A stretch of DNA of 6,981 nucleotides from an uncultured Clostridia bacterium (GTDB lineage Bacteria; Bacillota; Clostridia; Oscillospirales; Butyricicoccaceae): the NCBI GenBank assembly GCA_910586575.1, contig CAJUJQ010000158.1, forward strand, positions 1 to 6,981, in the 5' to 3' direction. Both the position numbers and the translations under genes were made by a program. Positions 1 through 5,874 of the stretch are shown here, in pieces (position 1 is the stretch's first letter; every line of letters begins with the position of its first letter). The notes below the pieces were generated by a model that did not search any database, was not told the DNA's origin, and saw nothing but the letters and a program-made list of their open reading frames with translations.

Positions 1-52
1 CCGCCCGCCGCGCAGGCGAACCGAACGGCAAACTTTAACGCACACGAGTATA
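1..52. repeat. Left copy of a 52-bp inverted repeat
   Basis: Bases 1-52 are an exact reverse complement of 6929-6980. Identity ends just after the shared GAGTATA, although a short CACGG lies close by on the inner side of both copies. The copies sit at the two extremes of the window, so the element may continue outside. It could be a dispersed repeat at which an assembly broke, the end of a mobile element, or an inversion site. Read outward, two of the three frames are open, one giving ILVCVKVCRSVRLRGGR, so the repeat could be coding. Confidence 0.93.
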
Positions 53-79
53 AATTTCACGGCCCTTTTTGAGGATCCG

Positions 80-115
80 TAATTCTATTGTACGACACCT
101 GCCCGCTTTTTGCAA
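80..115 (-). promoter_or_regulatory. Sigma-A-type promoter pointing out of the left end
   Basis: On the minus strand TTGCAA (110-115) and TACAAT (87-92) are separated by exactly 17 bases, a close match to the vegetative consensus, with transcription expected to begin near 80. It lies downstream of the blaR1-like operon's terminator, so it does not serve that operon. The transcript would run through the 52-bp repeat and leave the window. A GTG at 60-58 opens a 20-codon stretch to the window edge, but no well-spaced ribosome site precedes it. The target is unknown. Confidence 0.6.
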
Positions 116-136
116 GAGCCAGCCTGCTGTTTTGCG

Positions 137-173
137 AAAAAAACACAGGGCGCCCCATTCCTGGGGCGCCCTG
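137..173 (-). terminator. Rho-independent terminator of the blaI/blaR1-like operon
   Basis: An 11-bp perfect stem (146-156 pairs with 163-173, CAGGGCGCCCC/GGGGCGCCCTG) closes a 6-base loop. On the minus strand it is followed after two bases by seven T (137-143). It lies about 80 bases past the stop codon of the blaR1-like gene. The stretch between (174-254) holds only a short TGCCGC/GCGGCA hairpin and no gene. Confidence 0.92.
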
Positions 174-254
174 CTGCCTTCCGGCGCGGTTCACTTACCG
201 GACATTTCCCGTCAGACGGCGGGTTGCTGCCGCTTATTCCTGCGGCACAATTGT

Positions 255-1613
255 CTACTCCTCGTTGTCAATCACCACCGTGAACGTGCCATCCTCTTCG
301 GCTGCGTATTTGATTTCGTAGCCCACGGCGTCCATTGCTTTCGCCGTGGTCATCACGATCATCGTCTCGGCGCCGTCCTCGCCCTCGAAGGGCTTGGCCG
401 CCTTCACGGTACCATCGCGAAGTCCCGCCAGGGTTTCTTCCATGTCGTGGATGGTCATGTCGTAGGTCTCCTGCGAGAGCTTACCCTCGTCAATCTCTGC
501 CAGAAGGGCAACCTTCTGCTCTTCGATATAACCGGCGTACTCGTCAGCGGTGAAGAATTCCAGCTGATCGAATCCAGTAACCACCGGGCTGCTCCCGTCA
601 TTGACCGATACGGTCACATCTTCCATATCGCTTTTGGAATCCTTCACGGTCACCAGATAAGCGCCATACTGGTTCTTCCCCGGCGCAGCGGCGTCGCTGT
701 TCGCGGATCCCGCCGGCATGCTGTCGGCTTCCGCCGGCGCGTCAGTCGCAAACGCGGAGGTTGTACAAAGAATCATAGCGGTCGCGGCAGACAGCGCGAT
801 CATCGACTTTTTACGGTTTGTCATAATATTTCGTATCCTTTCTTCAAGCGGATTGTGTGAGAACCCGCAGGCCACCGGCAAATGCCCGCGCGGGCATTCC
901 GCCATTGCAATTAACGATAATGCGTAGGAACGCCGCTGTTCCCGGTCCAGTGAGCGGAGCGCCCATTCGTCACAGGAGACCTCCAGGTCACGCCCCAGCA
1001 GGAGCACCATCAGCCATGCCGCCGGGTTGAACCAGTGGACTGCCGCCGCAGCCAGCGCCAGCAGCTTCCAAAGGTTGTCAAGACGCCGCATGTGCACGCG
1101 CTCGTGCAGCAGGATATAGGGCAGCAAATCCTCCCCAATCCCTTCCGGCAGCAGGATGCGCGGGTGCACAATCCCGCACAGCCGGGGCGAGTCAAGCCCC
1201 CTGCAAAGATAGGTTCCGTCCGGCATCGGCTCCGCGAGGCGCGCTTTCCAGATGCCGCCGAGGTACAGCACCGCAATGCCAAGCAGCAGCACCATCGCGC
1301 CAAACAGCCACACTTTTCCCAGGAAATCACAGACGTTTGGCAGCGCGTCCTGAACGGGGACGCCCTCCGCTGCTGTAAACCAATACCGCTTTACAGTTAC
1401 GCCCCCAGCGGGAGCGGCGGTTTTCCGCCCGAGCAGGCCCCAGACGCTTGCCTCCGACGGAAGCCGGAACGGGCAAAGCATCCGCACCGCCGCCGCAAGC
1501 CACAAAACCACAAAGGCCGTGCGGGGCAGGAACCATTTGAACACCAGCCGCAGCATTGCAATCACCACGATAAATACGGCGGCATTGCGGCTCAAAAGAA
1601 GCAAATCCATCAT
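255..1613 (-). CDS. BlaR1/MecR1-like M56 membrane metalloprotease (antirepressor)
   Basis: This is a probable zinc protease of the membrane that senses an outside signal and inactivates the neighbouring BlaI-type repressor. Counting from the ATG at 1613 (452 residues), hydrophobic segments lie at about 5-23, 30-46, 98-120 and 183-207. The M56 motif HERVH is at 170-174, followed by WFNPAAW and DLEVSCDE (209-216), which carries the expected third zinc ligand. A further hydrophobic stretch ending in AFA (about 271-289) leads to an outer domain of about 160 residues. That domain is acidic and helix-rich and shows no penicillin-binding SxxK/SxN/KTG motifs, so it is unlikely to be a beta-lactam receptor. 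A GTG at 1622 is also possible. I prefer ATG 1613 because GAGGTG, overlapping the repressor's stop codon, lies six bases before it; ATG 1610 is a further alternative. The gene is co-transcribed with the repressor and ends at a strong terminator. Confidence 0.88.
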   Translation of the reverse strand: MMDLLLLSRNAAVFIVVIAMLRLVFKWFLPRTAFVVLWLAAAVRMLCPFRLPSEASVWGLLGRKTAAPAGGVTVKRYWFTAAEGVPVQDALPNVCDFLGKVWLFGAMVLLLGIAVLYLGGIWKARLAEPMPDGTYLCRGLDSPRLCGIVHPRILLPEGIGEDLLPYILLHERVHMRRLDNLWKLLALAAAAVHWFNPAAWLMVLLLGRDLEVSCDEWALRSLDREQRRSYALSLIAMAECPRGHLPVACGFSHNPLEERIRNIMTNRKKSMIALSAATAMILCTTSAFATDAPAEADSMPAGSANSDAAAPGKNQYGAYLVTVKDSKSDMEDVTVSVNDGSSPVVTGFDQLEFFTADEYAGYIEEQKVALLAEIDEGKLSQETYDMTIHDMEETLAGLRDGTVKAAKPFEGEDGAETMIVMTTAKAMDAVGYEIKYAAEEDGTFTVVIDNEE

Positions 1614-1623
1614 GTGCCGCACC

Positions 1624-1989
1624 TCATTTCAGCTTGTCAACCAGTGCGCGCAGGCGGTCAACCTCTTCCGGCGGGAGCGGCTCCTTCTGGCCGCCCATGA
1701 ACGCCGAAAACAACAGGCTCGGCGAGCCGTCAAACAGCTTATCCAGCAGGCTTTTCGCCTCCTGCTGCTGCACTTGCTCCTTGCTGATCAGCGCGTGGCA
1801 CAGGAACCCCGGCTCCCGCCGCTCAATCGCCTGCTTTTCAATCAGCTTCTTGATAACGGTATAGGTTGTGTTGCGGTTCCAGCCGGTTTCCGCCGCCAGA
1901 CGCTTGGCCAGCATCCCCGCCGTCAGGTCGCCCTCGCGCCAGAGCTGCTCCATCACCTTCAGTTCCGAGTCAAACAGCTTGTGTCCCAT
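1624..1989 (-). CDS. BlaI/MecI-family transcriptional repressor
   Basis: The 121-residue product has the normal length for a BlaI/MecI/CopY-type winged-helix repressor, which binds DNA as a dimer and is inactivated when its partner protease is triggered. The N-terminal 68 residues form the winged helix, with the recognition helix around WNRNTTYTVIKKLIEK (37-52). The C-terminal part (about 70-121) is the dimerisation region. SLLFSAF (91-97) aligns with the cleavage region of staphylococcal BlaI/MecI, though the Asn-Phe pair is Ala-Phe here. The ATG at 1989 follows AAGGAGG (1997-2003) by seven bases. The stop codon precedes the antirepressor GTG by one base and overlaps its ribosome site, so the two are probably translationally coupled. 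The promoter carries three palindromic sites, consistent with autoregulation. No beta-lactamase or PBP gene is in the window; the regulated genes may be only this pair. Confidence 0.92.
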   Translation of the reverse strand: MGHKLFDSELKVMEQLWREGDLTAGMLAKRLAAETGWNRNTTYTVIKKLIEKQAIERREPGFLCHALISKEQVQQQEAKSLLDKLFDGSPSLLFSAFMGGQKEPLPPEEVDRLRALVDKLK

Positions 1990-2013
1990 GAAACTCCCTC
2001 CTTCATGTCATAT

Positions 2014-2029
2014 GACGATTCAAGTAGTC
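2014..2029. promoter_or_regulatory. Operator candidate 1 (downstream of the transcription start)
   Basis: GACGATTCAAGTAGTC matches 12 of the 14 specified positions of the palindrome GACTATTnnAATAGTC, which I derived from the three sites here. It would lie at about +6 to +21 of the blaI-like transcript. The 4-base half site (ACTA/TAGT type) resembles known BlaI/MecI operators (TACTACA/TGTAGTA type). Confidence 0.65.
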
Positions 2030-2041
2030 GGCTACAATACG

Positions 2042-2070
2042 ATACTATCACACTAGTCACCCTTTGTCAA
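2042..2070 (-). promoter_or_regulatory. Sigma-A promoter of the blaI/blaR1-like operon
   Basis: The -35 box is a perfect TTGACA (2065-2070). After a 17-base spacer the -10 box is TAGTAT (2042-2047), preceded by TGA, which makes it an extended -10. The expected start is near 2035, giving a leader of about 45 bases before the repressor ATG. An operator-like palindrome overlaps the -10 box, another abuts the -35 box and a third lies in the early transcribed region, so repressor binding should block the polymerase. Confidence 0.85.
2043..2058. promoter_or_regulatory. Operator candidate 2 (overlaps the -10 box)
   Basis: TACTATCACACTAGTC contains ACTA and TAGT arms six bases apart, as in classical BlaI/MecI operators. 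It matches 11 of 14 positions of the local consensus. It overlaps the -10 element and most of the spacer, and lies exactly 29 bases from each of the other two sites. Confidence 0.65.
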
Positions 2071-2071
2071 T

Positions 2072-2087
2072 GACTATTTCAATCGTC
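2072..2087. promoter_or_regulatory. Operator candidate 3 (upstream of the -35 box)
   Basis: GACTATTTCAATCGTC matches 13 of 14 positions of the local palindrome. Its reverse complement differs from operator candidate 1 at only two of 16 bases. It abuts the -35 box with one base between. Confidence 0.6.
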
Positions 2088-2157
2088 ACAAAATCTTCAC
2101 AGTTTCTACACCATTGCTCCTTCATCGTTGGGCGCACAGGTGATTCCCTTTCATCGC

Positions 2158-2186
2158 TTGCCTTTTTGCACGCGATGTGTTACCAT
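2158..2186 (+). promoter_or_regulatory. Probable promoter of the lipoprotein gene
   Basis: TTGCCT (2158-2163) and TACCAT (2181-2186) are spaced by 17 bases, and TGT before the -10 box gives an extended -10. Transcription would begin near 2193, about 25 bases before the ATG, with a good ribosome site AAAGGAG (2204-2210). It diverges from the blaI-like promoter, roughly 70 bases beyond the nearest operator candidate, so direct repression by the BlaI-like protein is not evident. Confidence 0.55.
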
Positions 2187-2217
2187 AGGAGCAGACCAAA
2201 AGCAAAGGAGTACCTGA

Positions 2218-2835
2218 ATGATGAAACGCTTCCCTGCGCTGCTGTGCGCATGTTTTTGTTTCCTGCTGCTGACTGGCTGCGATTTCCTTTCCGGGATTGA
2301 GCTTGCCGAACCGGAATCGGAACCGGAAGCCGAGACCGAAGAAATCGAAGAAGAACCGGAAGGCTCCAAAGCGCTGACGCTGATGTTTGCACACGCGATT
2401 GATGAAGGCCGTACCGGCCTGTTAGAAGCCGCCCGGCAGGCCGCCCAAGAAAAGGGCTATACACTGTCCACGGTGGTATCACTGGGCGATCCCAAATTGC
2501 AAAGCCGCTTCTTGCAGCTGGCGCGCGACGCCGGGGAGCAGGCCATTCTGCTCGAGCTGGCCGACCCTGCCGCCGCAGCCGCCGTACTGGACGACGCGGG
2601 GGAAATGGCGGTCGTTTTCGTTGACGTGCTGCCCGATTCCGGTTTGAGCAAACGCGCCATTTATGTCGGCAATCCGGAGGGCGACGGGGTTCCTTATCTG
2701 CGCCTGACGGGCCGCACCGCTATGCTTGCCGCGGACAACCTGATCCGGGGCGAAGCGGCAAATACGGAAACCGAACTCAAGCTTTCCGGGCACAAAATCA
2801 CCGTCCCAGCGGACGGCGTGCTGCCTGTCTCTTAA
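2218..2835 (+). CDS. Small lipoprotein resembling one lobe of a sugar-binding protein
   Basis: The 205-residue precursor starts with a lipoprotein signal: positive KR at 3-4, a hydrophobic core and the lipobox LTGC (18-21), so Cys21 is the probable lipidated residue and the protein sits on the outer face of the membrane. An acidic Glu/Pro linker (about 31-48) follows. Residues 52-152 look like the first half of a type I periplasmic-binding fold of the RbsB/LacI kind: a starting beta strand, a GLLEAARQAAQEKGY helix, an AILLE strand, VVFVDV and AIYVGNP. From about 163 (TGRTAMLAADNLIRGE) the sequence resembles the C-terminal end of such proteins, so most of lobe 2 appears to be missing. Sugar-binding proteins are usually 300 or more residues. 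No transporter gene is nearby, so a sensing or structural role or decay of a full gene are all possible. AAAGGAG lies seven bases before the ATG at 2218; a second ATG follows at once. Confidence 0.75.
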   Translation: MMKRFPALLCACFCFLLLTGCDFLSGIELAEPESEPEAETEEIEEEPEGSKALTLMFAHAIDEGRTGLLEAARQAAQEKGYTLSTVVSLGDPKLQSRFLQLARDAGEQAILLELADPAAAAAVLDDAGEMAVVFVDVLPDSGLSKRAIYVGNPEGDGVPYLRLTGRTAMLAADNLIRGEAANTETELKLSGHKITVPADGVLPVS

Positions 2836-2887
2836 ATCGGTTCCACCCGGAACAGCGGTACCGGCGGGAAGCCCCCAAAAACGAAGA

Positions 2888-2932
2888 GCCTGTATTCACA
2901 AGACGGTCAACCACGTCTGGAATACAGGCCCT
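2888..2932. terminator. Shared bidirectional terminator between convergent genes
   Basis: The arms GCCTGTATTC (2888-2897) and GAATACAGGC (2920-2929) pair perfectly over 10 bp. An inner stem AGACG/CGTCT (2901-2905 with 2914-2918) extends the hairpin. On the plus strand it is followed by CCTTTATTT, ending the lipoprotein transcript. On the minus strand TCTTCGTTTTT follows, ending the yqeG-aroQ-peptidase operon. It lies between the two stop codons (2835 and 2997). Confidence 0.85.
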
Positions 2933-2950
2933 TTATTTGGACGGGCACTC

Positions 2951-2995
2951 CCGCCGTCTGGGGAATGTGCTTTTCTCCAGGCGGCGGCACGTTTT
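2951..2995 (+). terminator. Second hairpin downstream of the peptidase gene
   Basis: CCGCCGTCTGG (2951-2961) pairs with CCAGGCGGCGG (2977-2987) over 11 bp with one G-T pair and a 15-base loop. On the plus strand it is followed by CACGTTTTA, a modest T tract, so it could back up the main terminator for rightward transcripts. On the minus strand there is no T tract; there it might only protect the 3' end of the peptidase message. Confidence 0.45.
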
Positions 2996-2996
2996 A

Positions 2997-4064
2997 TCAT
3001 GCCGGAAGAACCATCATCTGTTTCGGCGCTTCGGTCAGGTTGATACAGCCATCTTCAATGACATACAGCATATCCTCAATCCGGCAGCCGAATTTCCCCG
3101 GCAGGTAAATCCCCGGTTCCGCCGTCAGGATGCTGCCCGCCGGGACGGGCTTGTCATACTTCCGGGAAGCGCGCGGCGCTTCGTGGATTTCCAGCCCTAC
3201 GCCATGCCCGAAGCCGTGCCCGAACGCTTCACCATAGCCCGCGTCGGCAATCACCTTCCGGGCGGCGGCGTCAATCTCCCTGCCGATAACCCCCGCCCGC
3301 GCGGCGGCAATCCCCGCGAGCTGCGCGTCCAGCACCGTGCTGTAAACGCGCTCCATCTCCTCGGCAGCGTGCCCGACCACGACCGTGCGGGTCATATCCG
3401 AGCAGTAACCGTTATAAATGCACCCGAAATCCATCGTGACAAAATCGCCTGCGGCAACCGGTTTTTCAGTCGGTACGCCGTGCGGCTTGGAGGAATTGAT
3501 GCCTGAGACGACAATCGGGTCAAAGGACATATTTTCCGCGCCGTAATGCAGCATGAGATAGGTCAGCCGCGCGGCAAGCTCCTTTTCGGTCACGCCCACG
3601 CGGATTTCGTTCAGGATTTCGTCGAACGCCCGCTCGGCAATCCGCTGCGCCGCCACAATCTGATGGACCTCTTTATCGTCCTTGGATATGCGCAGGTCGG
3701 CAACGGCGCTGCCCAGCGGGACGGCTTTGGCAGTCATGCCCTTTTCCCAGCGGAGGAACTCGGCGTGGGTCAGCGTTTCGTCCTCAAGTGCAACGCTCTT
3801 CACGCCGTCCTGGGCGGCAAGCCGGTTAACCGCCGCCGTATATTCATCCTCAATTTTGATTTCCCGCACGGTATAGCCGGTGATCTGCTGGCACGCGGCC
3901 TCGTAATAGCGGAAATCGGTCAGGAATACCGCCTGCTTTTCCGAAATGTAGCAAAGCCCGGCGGTCGAATGGAAGCCGGTGGCAAAGCGGCGGCTGATTT
4001 CGCTGGTCAGCACCAGCGCGTCCGCGCCATTGCGGGCATTCCGCAGGCTGCTGATGATGCTCAT
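2997..4064 (-). CDS. Xaa-Pro aminopeptidase-like M24 peptidase
   Basis: A cytoplasmic metallopeptidase expected to remove an N-terminal residue linked to proline. The 355 residues have the two-domain build of the family: a creatinase-like N-terminal domain (about 1-125) and a pita-bread catalytic domain (about 132-355). All five expected metal ligands are present: Asp212 in MDFG, Asp223 in CSDMTRT, His287 in GHGFGHGVG, Glu316 in TAEPGIY and Glu330 in RIED; His294 of the LEIHE motif is also kept. The length fits the short Gram-positive form (B. subtilis YqhT) rather than the longer E. coli PepP. Its ATG overlaps the aroQ stop as ATGA, so translation is probably coupled, and I see no strong ribosome site of its own. 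In many Firmicutes efp follows this gene; here a terminator does. The specificity for proline is inferred from family and context. Confidence 0.93.
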   Translation of the reverse strand: MSIISSLRNARNGADALVLTSEISRRFATGFHSTAGLCYISEKQAVFLTDFRYYEAACQQITGYTVREIKIEDEYTAAVNRLAAQDGVKSVALEDETLTHAEFLRWEKGMTAKAVPLGSAVADLRISKDDKEVHQIVAAQRIAERAFDEILNEIRVGVTEKELAARLTYLMLHYGAENMSFDPIVVSGINSSKPHGVPTEKPVAAGDFVTMDFGCIYNGYCSDMTRTVVVGHAAEEMERVYSTVLDAQLAGIAAARAGVIGREIDAAARKVIADAGYGEAFGHGFGHGVGLEIHEAPRASRKYDKPVPAGSILTAEPGIYLPGKFGCRIEDMLYVIEDGCINLTEAPKQMMVLPA

Positions 4065-4498
4065 TCGTCCAGAATGGCCTTGATTGCGTCAACAGCCAGC
4101 AGATAGCTGTTTTTACCAAAGCCCGCGATTGAACCAGCACAGACCGGCGCAATCACCGAAAGATGGCGGAATTCCTCGCGCGCGTGGATGTTGGACATAT
4201 GCACCTCGACGGTGGGCAGGCGCACCGCCGAAATCGCGTCGCGCAGGGCATAGCTGTAATGGGTGTACGCGCCCGCGTTGATGATGATGCCGTCACAGTC
4301 GTCCATCGCGGCGTGCAGCCGGTCAATCAGCGCGCCCTCGGAATTGGACTGGAACACGCTGCACAACATGCCCAGCCGTTCGCATTTCAGCACGACCTCT
4401 TCATTGATGGCGGCAAGCGAATTGCGCCCGTAAATGCCAGGTTCCCGGATGCCGGTCAGGTTCAGGTTTGGACCGTGCACCAGTAAGATTTTTTTCAT
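4061..4498 (-). CDS. aroQ: 3-dehydroquinate dehydratase, type II
   Basis: It catalyses the third step of the shikimate pathway, 3-dehydroquinate to 3-dehydroshikimate, as a cytoplasmic dodecamer. The 145 residues match the family length and its motifs appear in order: GPNLNLTGIREPGIYG (9-24) with the catalytic-loop Arg18 and the catalytic Tyr23, FQSNSEG (49-55), NAGAYTHYS (74-82) with Asn74 and His80, VEVHMSN (97-103) with His100, and REEFRHLS (107-114). I see no missing active-site residue. GAAGGAG lies seven bases before the ATG, within the end of the upstream gene, and start and stop overlap as ATGA on both sides. aroQ next to an Xaa-Pro peptidase gene is a known Firmicute arrangement (yqhS-yqhT in B. 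subtilis). No other shikimate gene is in the window. Confidence 0.97.
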   Translation of the reverse strand: MKKILLVHGPNLNLTGIREPGIYGRNSLAAINEEVVLKCERLGMLCSVFQSNSEGALIDRLHAAMDDCDGIIINAGAYTHYSYALRDAISAVRLPTVEVHMSNIHAREEFRHLSVIAPVCAGSIAGFGKNSYLLAVDAIKAILDE

Positions 4499-5346
4499 AG
4501 CGGTACTCCTTCATATAGTTGTTTCATCGTCAGCGCGTCCTCGGCCTGGGTGCCTGCGGACTCACAGATAATGGTCGGTTCGTATTGCCGCTCCCGCAGC
4601 AGACGCGCCAGCGGTGCAAATTCCGGACCGTAGCGCGTGTCGGCAAAGGTCAGGTGGCGCAGCTCACCCTTATCGCCGTATTCAATCTTTGAAAAATGGA
4701 TGTGCAGGCAGCGGGTGCGCTCAGCGCCAATGCCGTTTTCCAGCAAATCAAAGACGGCGGCAAATGCTTCATAGCTGTTGCAGCGCCCGCCTGTGCGCGC
4801 GTTCAGGTGCCCGAAATCGATGCAGGGCAACAGGCGGTCGTCCAGCGCGACCAGGCCGCAGACCTCCTCGGCAGAGCCGACCACGCTTTGCTTGCCCATC
4901 GTTTCCAGGCAGATGGTCTGCGAATATCCCCCCCTGTCGAGCGCGTCCAGCAGCATCCGGACATTCTCGCGGGAATGCTGCAGGGCTTTGTCCCGGGACT
5001 GCTTGCCGACGCCGCCGCAGTGCACCACCATGCGCTGTGCGCCCATGGCCGCCGCCGCTTCGCAGCTTTGCAGCAGATAGCCGACGTTCTTTTCCCGGCG
5101 CTCGTCCTCGCCGGAGGATAAGTTGATATAATACGGTGTGTGCAGCGACAGCGCAATCCCGTGCGCGCGGGCCGCGCCGCCGATTTTCCGGGCGGTTTCC
5201 TGCCCGACATTCACACCCCTGCCGCATTGGTATTCATAAGCGTTCAGGCCAAGCCCCGCCAGCCATGCGGGCGCGTCCGCGGAAGCCTTGAAGCCCGCGG
5301 CGGCAAAGGACTCGGAATTGCCCGCCGGGCCAAAATGGATGCTCAT
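4495..5346 (-). CDS. Endonuclease IV-like TIM-barrel metalloenzyme (AP2Ec/xylose isomerase-like)
   Basis: The 283-residue protein has the TIM-barrel layout of endonuclease IV (Nfo) and the related sugar phosphate isomerase/epimerase family. Aligning by motif to the nine metal ligands of E. coli Nfo, I find His69 (SLHTPYYINL), His109 (VVHCGG), Glu148 (CLETMG), Asp177 and His180 (CIDFGHLNAR), His215 (LHIHFSK), His231 (LRHL) and Glu262 (ICES). The position of Nfo Asp229 is Leu229, with Glu228 beside it. Apurinic-site endonuclease activity is therefore likely but not certain; a small-molecule isomerase or another phosphoesterase remains possible. The start at 5346 is supported by GGAAGGGGGG about six bases upstream and by its ATGA overlap with yqeG. 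It also overlaps aroQ by four bases. I infer no direct link to the shikimate step. Confidence 0.85.
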   Translation of the reverse strand: MSIHFGPAGNSESFAAAGFKASADAPAWLAGLGLNAYEYQCGRGVNVGQETARKIGGAARAHGIALSLHTPYYINLSSGEDERREKNVGYLLQSCEAAAAMGAQRMVVHCGGVGKQSRDKALQHSRENVRMLLDALDRGGYSQTICLETMGKQSVVGSAEEVCGLVALDDRLLPCIDFGHLNARTGGRCNSYEAFAAVFDLLENGIGAERTRCLHIHFSKIEYGDKGELRHLTFADTRYGPEFAPLARLLRERQYEPTIICESAGTQAEDALTMKQLYEGVPL

Positions 5347-5840
5347 CGGCCGCCCCCCTTCCGCCTGCCCAGCGCAATGAAGGGCTTTTCCAGCTGGTGG
5401 CGCAGGCCAATCCAGAAATCGTTCCGGTTGATGGAGCGCACAAAGCAGGTGACCGCCCCCACGCGGTTGCCGCCAAAGGTATCGGTATAAATCTGGTCGC
5501 CAACAACCGCAATCTCGTGCATGGGCAGGCCAAGCGCCCGCGCGCCGCGTCGGAAACCGCGCCCCAGCGGCTTGATGGCACGGTGCAGGAAAGGGACGCC
5601 CAACGGCGCACAGAACCGCTTGACCCGGCTTTCCTTGTTGTTGGAAAGCACCAGCACGCGGATTCCCGCCGACTGTAACTCGTCCAGCCAGGGGCGTACC
5701 TTTTCCGGCGGCAGCGGCGCGCGGCTGGATGCCATCGTACCGTCCAGGTCAATCAGCATCCCGCGCAGGCCGTGCGCCCGGAAAAATAAAGGCGTTATTT
5801 CATAAATCGAATCAAAAACATAATCTGGGATTAAATACAT
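5343..5840 (-). CDS. yqeG: YqeG-family HAD phosphatase
   Basis: A cytoplasmic phosphatase of the HAD superfamily, type IIIA; the physiological substrate is not established from sequence. From the ATG at 5840 the protein has 165 residues, normal for YqeG. The N-terminus PDYVFDSIYEITP is typical of the family. The HAD motifs are complete: DLDGT with Asp31 and Asp33, SNN (66-68), Lys90 in AIKP, and GDQIYTD with Asp115 and Asp120, followed by GGNRVGA. The reading frame stays open to an ATG at 5957, but those 39 extra codons show no family resemblance and lack a ribosome site, while GAGG lies nine bases before ATG 5840. It is the first gene of the four-gene operon and overlaps the endonuclease IV-like gene by ATGA. 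Confidence 0.94.
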   Translation of the reverse strand: MYLIPDYVFDSIYEITPLFFRAHGLRGMLIDLDGTMASSRAPLPPEKVRPWLDELQSAGIRVLVLSNNKESRVKRFCAPLGVPFLHRAIKPLGRGFRRGARALGLPMHEIAVVGDQIYTDTFGGNRVGAVTCFVRSINRNDFWIGLRHQLEKPFIALGRRKGGGR

Positions 5841-5868
5841 GGTGGATTTCCTCTCTTTGGGGAAACAG

Positions 5869-5874
5869 ATTCTA
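5869..5874 (-). promoter_or_regulatory. Possible -10 box of the yqeG operon
   Basis: TAGAAT on the minus strand matches five of six consensus bases and would start transcription about 20 bases before the yqeG ATG. The hexamer 17 bases upstream (TTTATG) is a poor -35, so this is only the best candidate in the 185-base gap between the divergent genes at 5840 and 6026. The rest of that gap holds an AT-rich patch (about 5942-5974) and nothing I can assign. Confidence 0.3.

Noticed and set aside
69..860. Long plus-strand open frame opposite the blaR1-like gene
   Set aside because: It runs antisense to a well-supported M56 protein, passes through the terminator hairpin, has His/Arg-rich low-complexity composition and no ribosome site.
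1614..1622. GTG start at 1622 for the blaR1-like gene
   Set aside because: It lies inside the GAGGTG ribosome site that is correctly spaced for ATG 1613; only three residues are at stake.
1035..1700. Plus-strand open frame opposite blaR1/blaI-like genes
   Set aside because: Antisense shadow of GC-rich coding DNA; Gln/His/Pro-rich composition and no family motif.
2937..3506. Plus-strand open frame opposite the peptidase
   Set aside because: Antisense to conserved M24 motifs, starts next to a terminator hairpin and has no recognisable domain.
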